A stretch of DNA of 8,549 nt from Candidatus Omnitrophota bacterium (GTDB taxonomy: Bacteria > Hinthialibacterota > Hinthialibacteria > Hinthialibacterales > JAKPRU01). Of this stretch, positions 8,201-8,549 are shown one piece after another. The notes beneath the pieces were generated by a model, which was given only the letters and a program-made list of their open reading frames with translations, ran no database searches and was not told where the DNA came from. The translations under genes were made by a program, and so were the position numbers. Position 1 is the stretch's first letter, and every line of letters starts with the position of its first letter. The DNA lies in NCBI GenBank assembly GCA_029557025.1, contig JAKPRU010000410.1:1-8549 (forward strand). Reading direction: 5' to 3'.

Positions 8201-8549
8201 ATGGCTTGCAAAGAAGACGAACAGAAGAACGAGGAAGAGAAAAAAGAAGGAACGGCGACGCTCTCCAACCGCCTGCTGGAATCGCGAATCATTGTTCTGT
8301 CCGGAGAGATCAACCAGGAGGTGGCGCATCATACGATCAGCCAGTTGCTGGTTCTTGCCCATGAATCCGACGACGACATTAAAATGTTTGTGCAATCTCA
8401 GGGGGGACATGTGGATTCAGGATTTGCCATTCACGATATAATGCAATTCATCAAGCCTCGTATTGTGACATTTGCCCTGGGCTGGGTCGCCAGCATGGGG
8501 GTCCCGATCTTCCTCGGGGGAACGGAGGGCTGCCGGTATTGTCTGCCCC
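8201..8549 (+). CDS. ClpP-family serine protease, N-terminal part (runs off the window)
   Basis: The first 116 codons of a ClpP-type peptidase, the barrel-forming serine protease that works with AAA+ unfoldases such as ClpX or ClpA. ClpP-like features in order: LLESRIIVLSGEI (25-37), the oxyanion-hole region SQGG (66-69, usually SPGG), a helix with MQFIKP (81-86), and the nucleophile Ser98 in GWVASMG (canonical GQAASMG). The His and Asp of the triad lie beyond the window. The first 20 residues are a highly charged Glu/Lys-rich stretch, unlike the usual ClpP propeptide. The altered motifs suggest a ClpP paralogue rather than the main ClpP. The ATG at 8201 has GGGAAG upstream at moderate spacing; an in-frame ATG at 8165 would add 12 residues and cannot be excluded. 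The gene is divergent from lon. Confidence 0.85.
   Translation, partial: MACKEDEQKNEEEKKEGTATLSNRLLESRIIVLSGEINQEVAHHTISQLLVLAHESDDDIKMFVQSQGGHVDSGFAIHDIMQFIKPRIVTFALGWVASMGVPIFLGGTEGCRYCLP

Noticed and set aside
8087..8410. 107-codon minus-strand frame opposite the ClpP-like gene
   Set aside because: Phe/Ser/Val-rich shadow of the Glu/Lys-rich N-terminus; the plus-strand ClpP motifs are clear.

Overview
The window comes from a bacterial chromosome with moderately high GC (roughly 55% by eye) and tightly packed genes. It carries housekeeping genes (purA, lon, a clpP-family gene) around a small metabolic cluster. No rRNA, tRNA, CRISPR array, insertion sequence or phage gene was seen. The taxon cannot be fixed from the sequence. 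The mix of a B12-binding radical SAM protein, a TIM-barrel sugar epimerase and a divergent ClpP paralogue suggests an environmental, poorly cultured lineage, but that is only an impression.

Layout: (1) Positions 1-906 (+) hold the C-terminal part of a P1B-type (CPx) metal ATPase homologue. It keeps the membrane CPC motif and the phosphorylated Asp, but has lost nearly every other catalytic motif (DKTGT, HP, TGDN, GDGxND) while its reading frame stays open: a probable pseudoenzyme. (2) Positions 907-1094 are intergenic, with a good sigma70-like promoter for purA. (3) purA (1095-2393, +) encodes a complete adenylosuccinate synthetase. (4) Convergent to it, and read from right to left on the minus strand, is a compact run of four genes: a 105-residue small protein (5503-5186), a sugar phosphate isomerase/epimerase (5171-4329), a 63-residue unknown protein (4304-4113) and a B12-binding radical SAM enzyme (4086-2407). 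The gaps inside this run are only 14 to 26 bases, so it is probably one transcription unit. (5) lon (8036-5607, -) lies upstream of that run on the same strand, 103 bases away, with no clear terminator between. (6) A ClpP-family protease gene (8201 to the window edge, +) is transcribed divergently from lon.

Working together: Lon and the ClpP-like protein are two protein quality-control peptidases that share a 164-base divergent intergenic region. PurA makes adenylosuccinate for AMP synthesis. The four-gene minus-strand run looks like an accessory metabolic module (carbohydrate isomerisation plus corrinoid/radical chemistry) whose substrate cannot be read from the sequence. The two most unusual items are the catalytically degenerate metal ATPase and this four-gene module.
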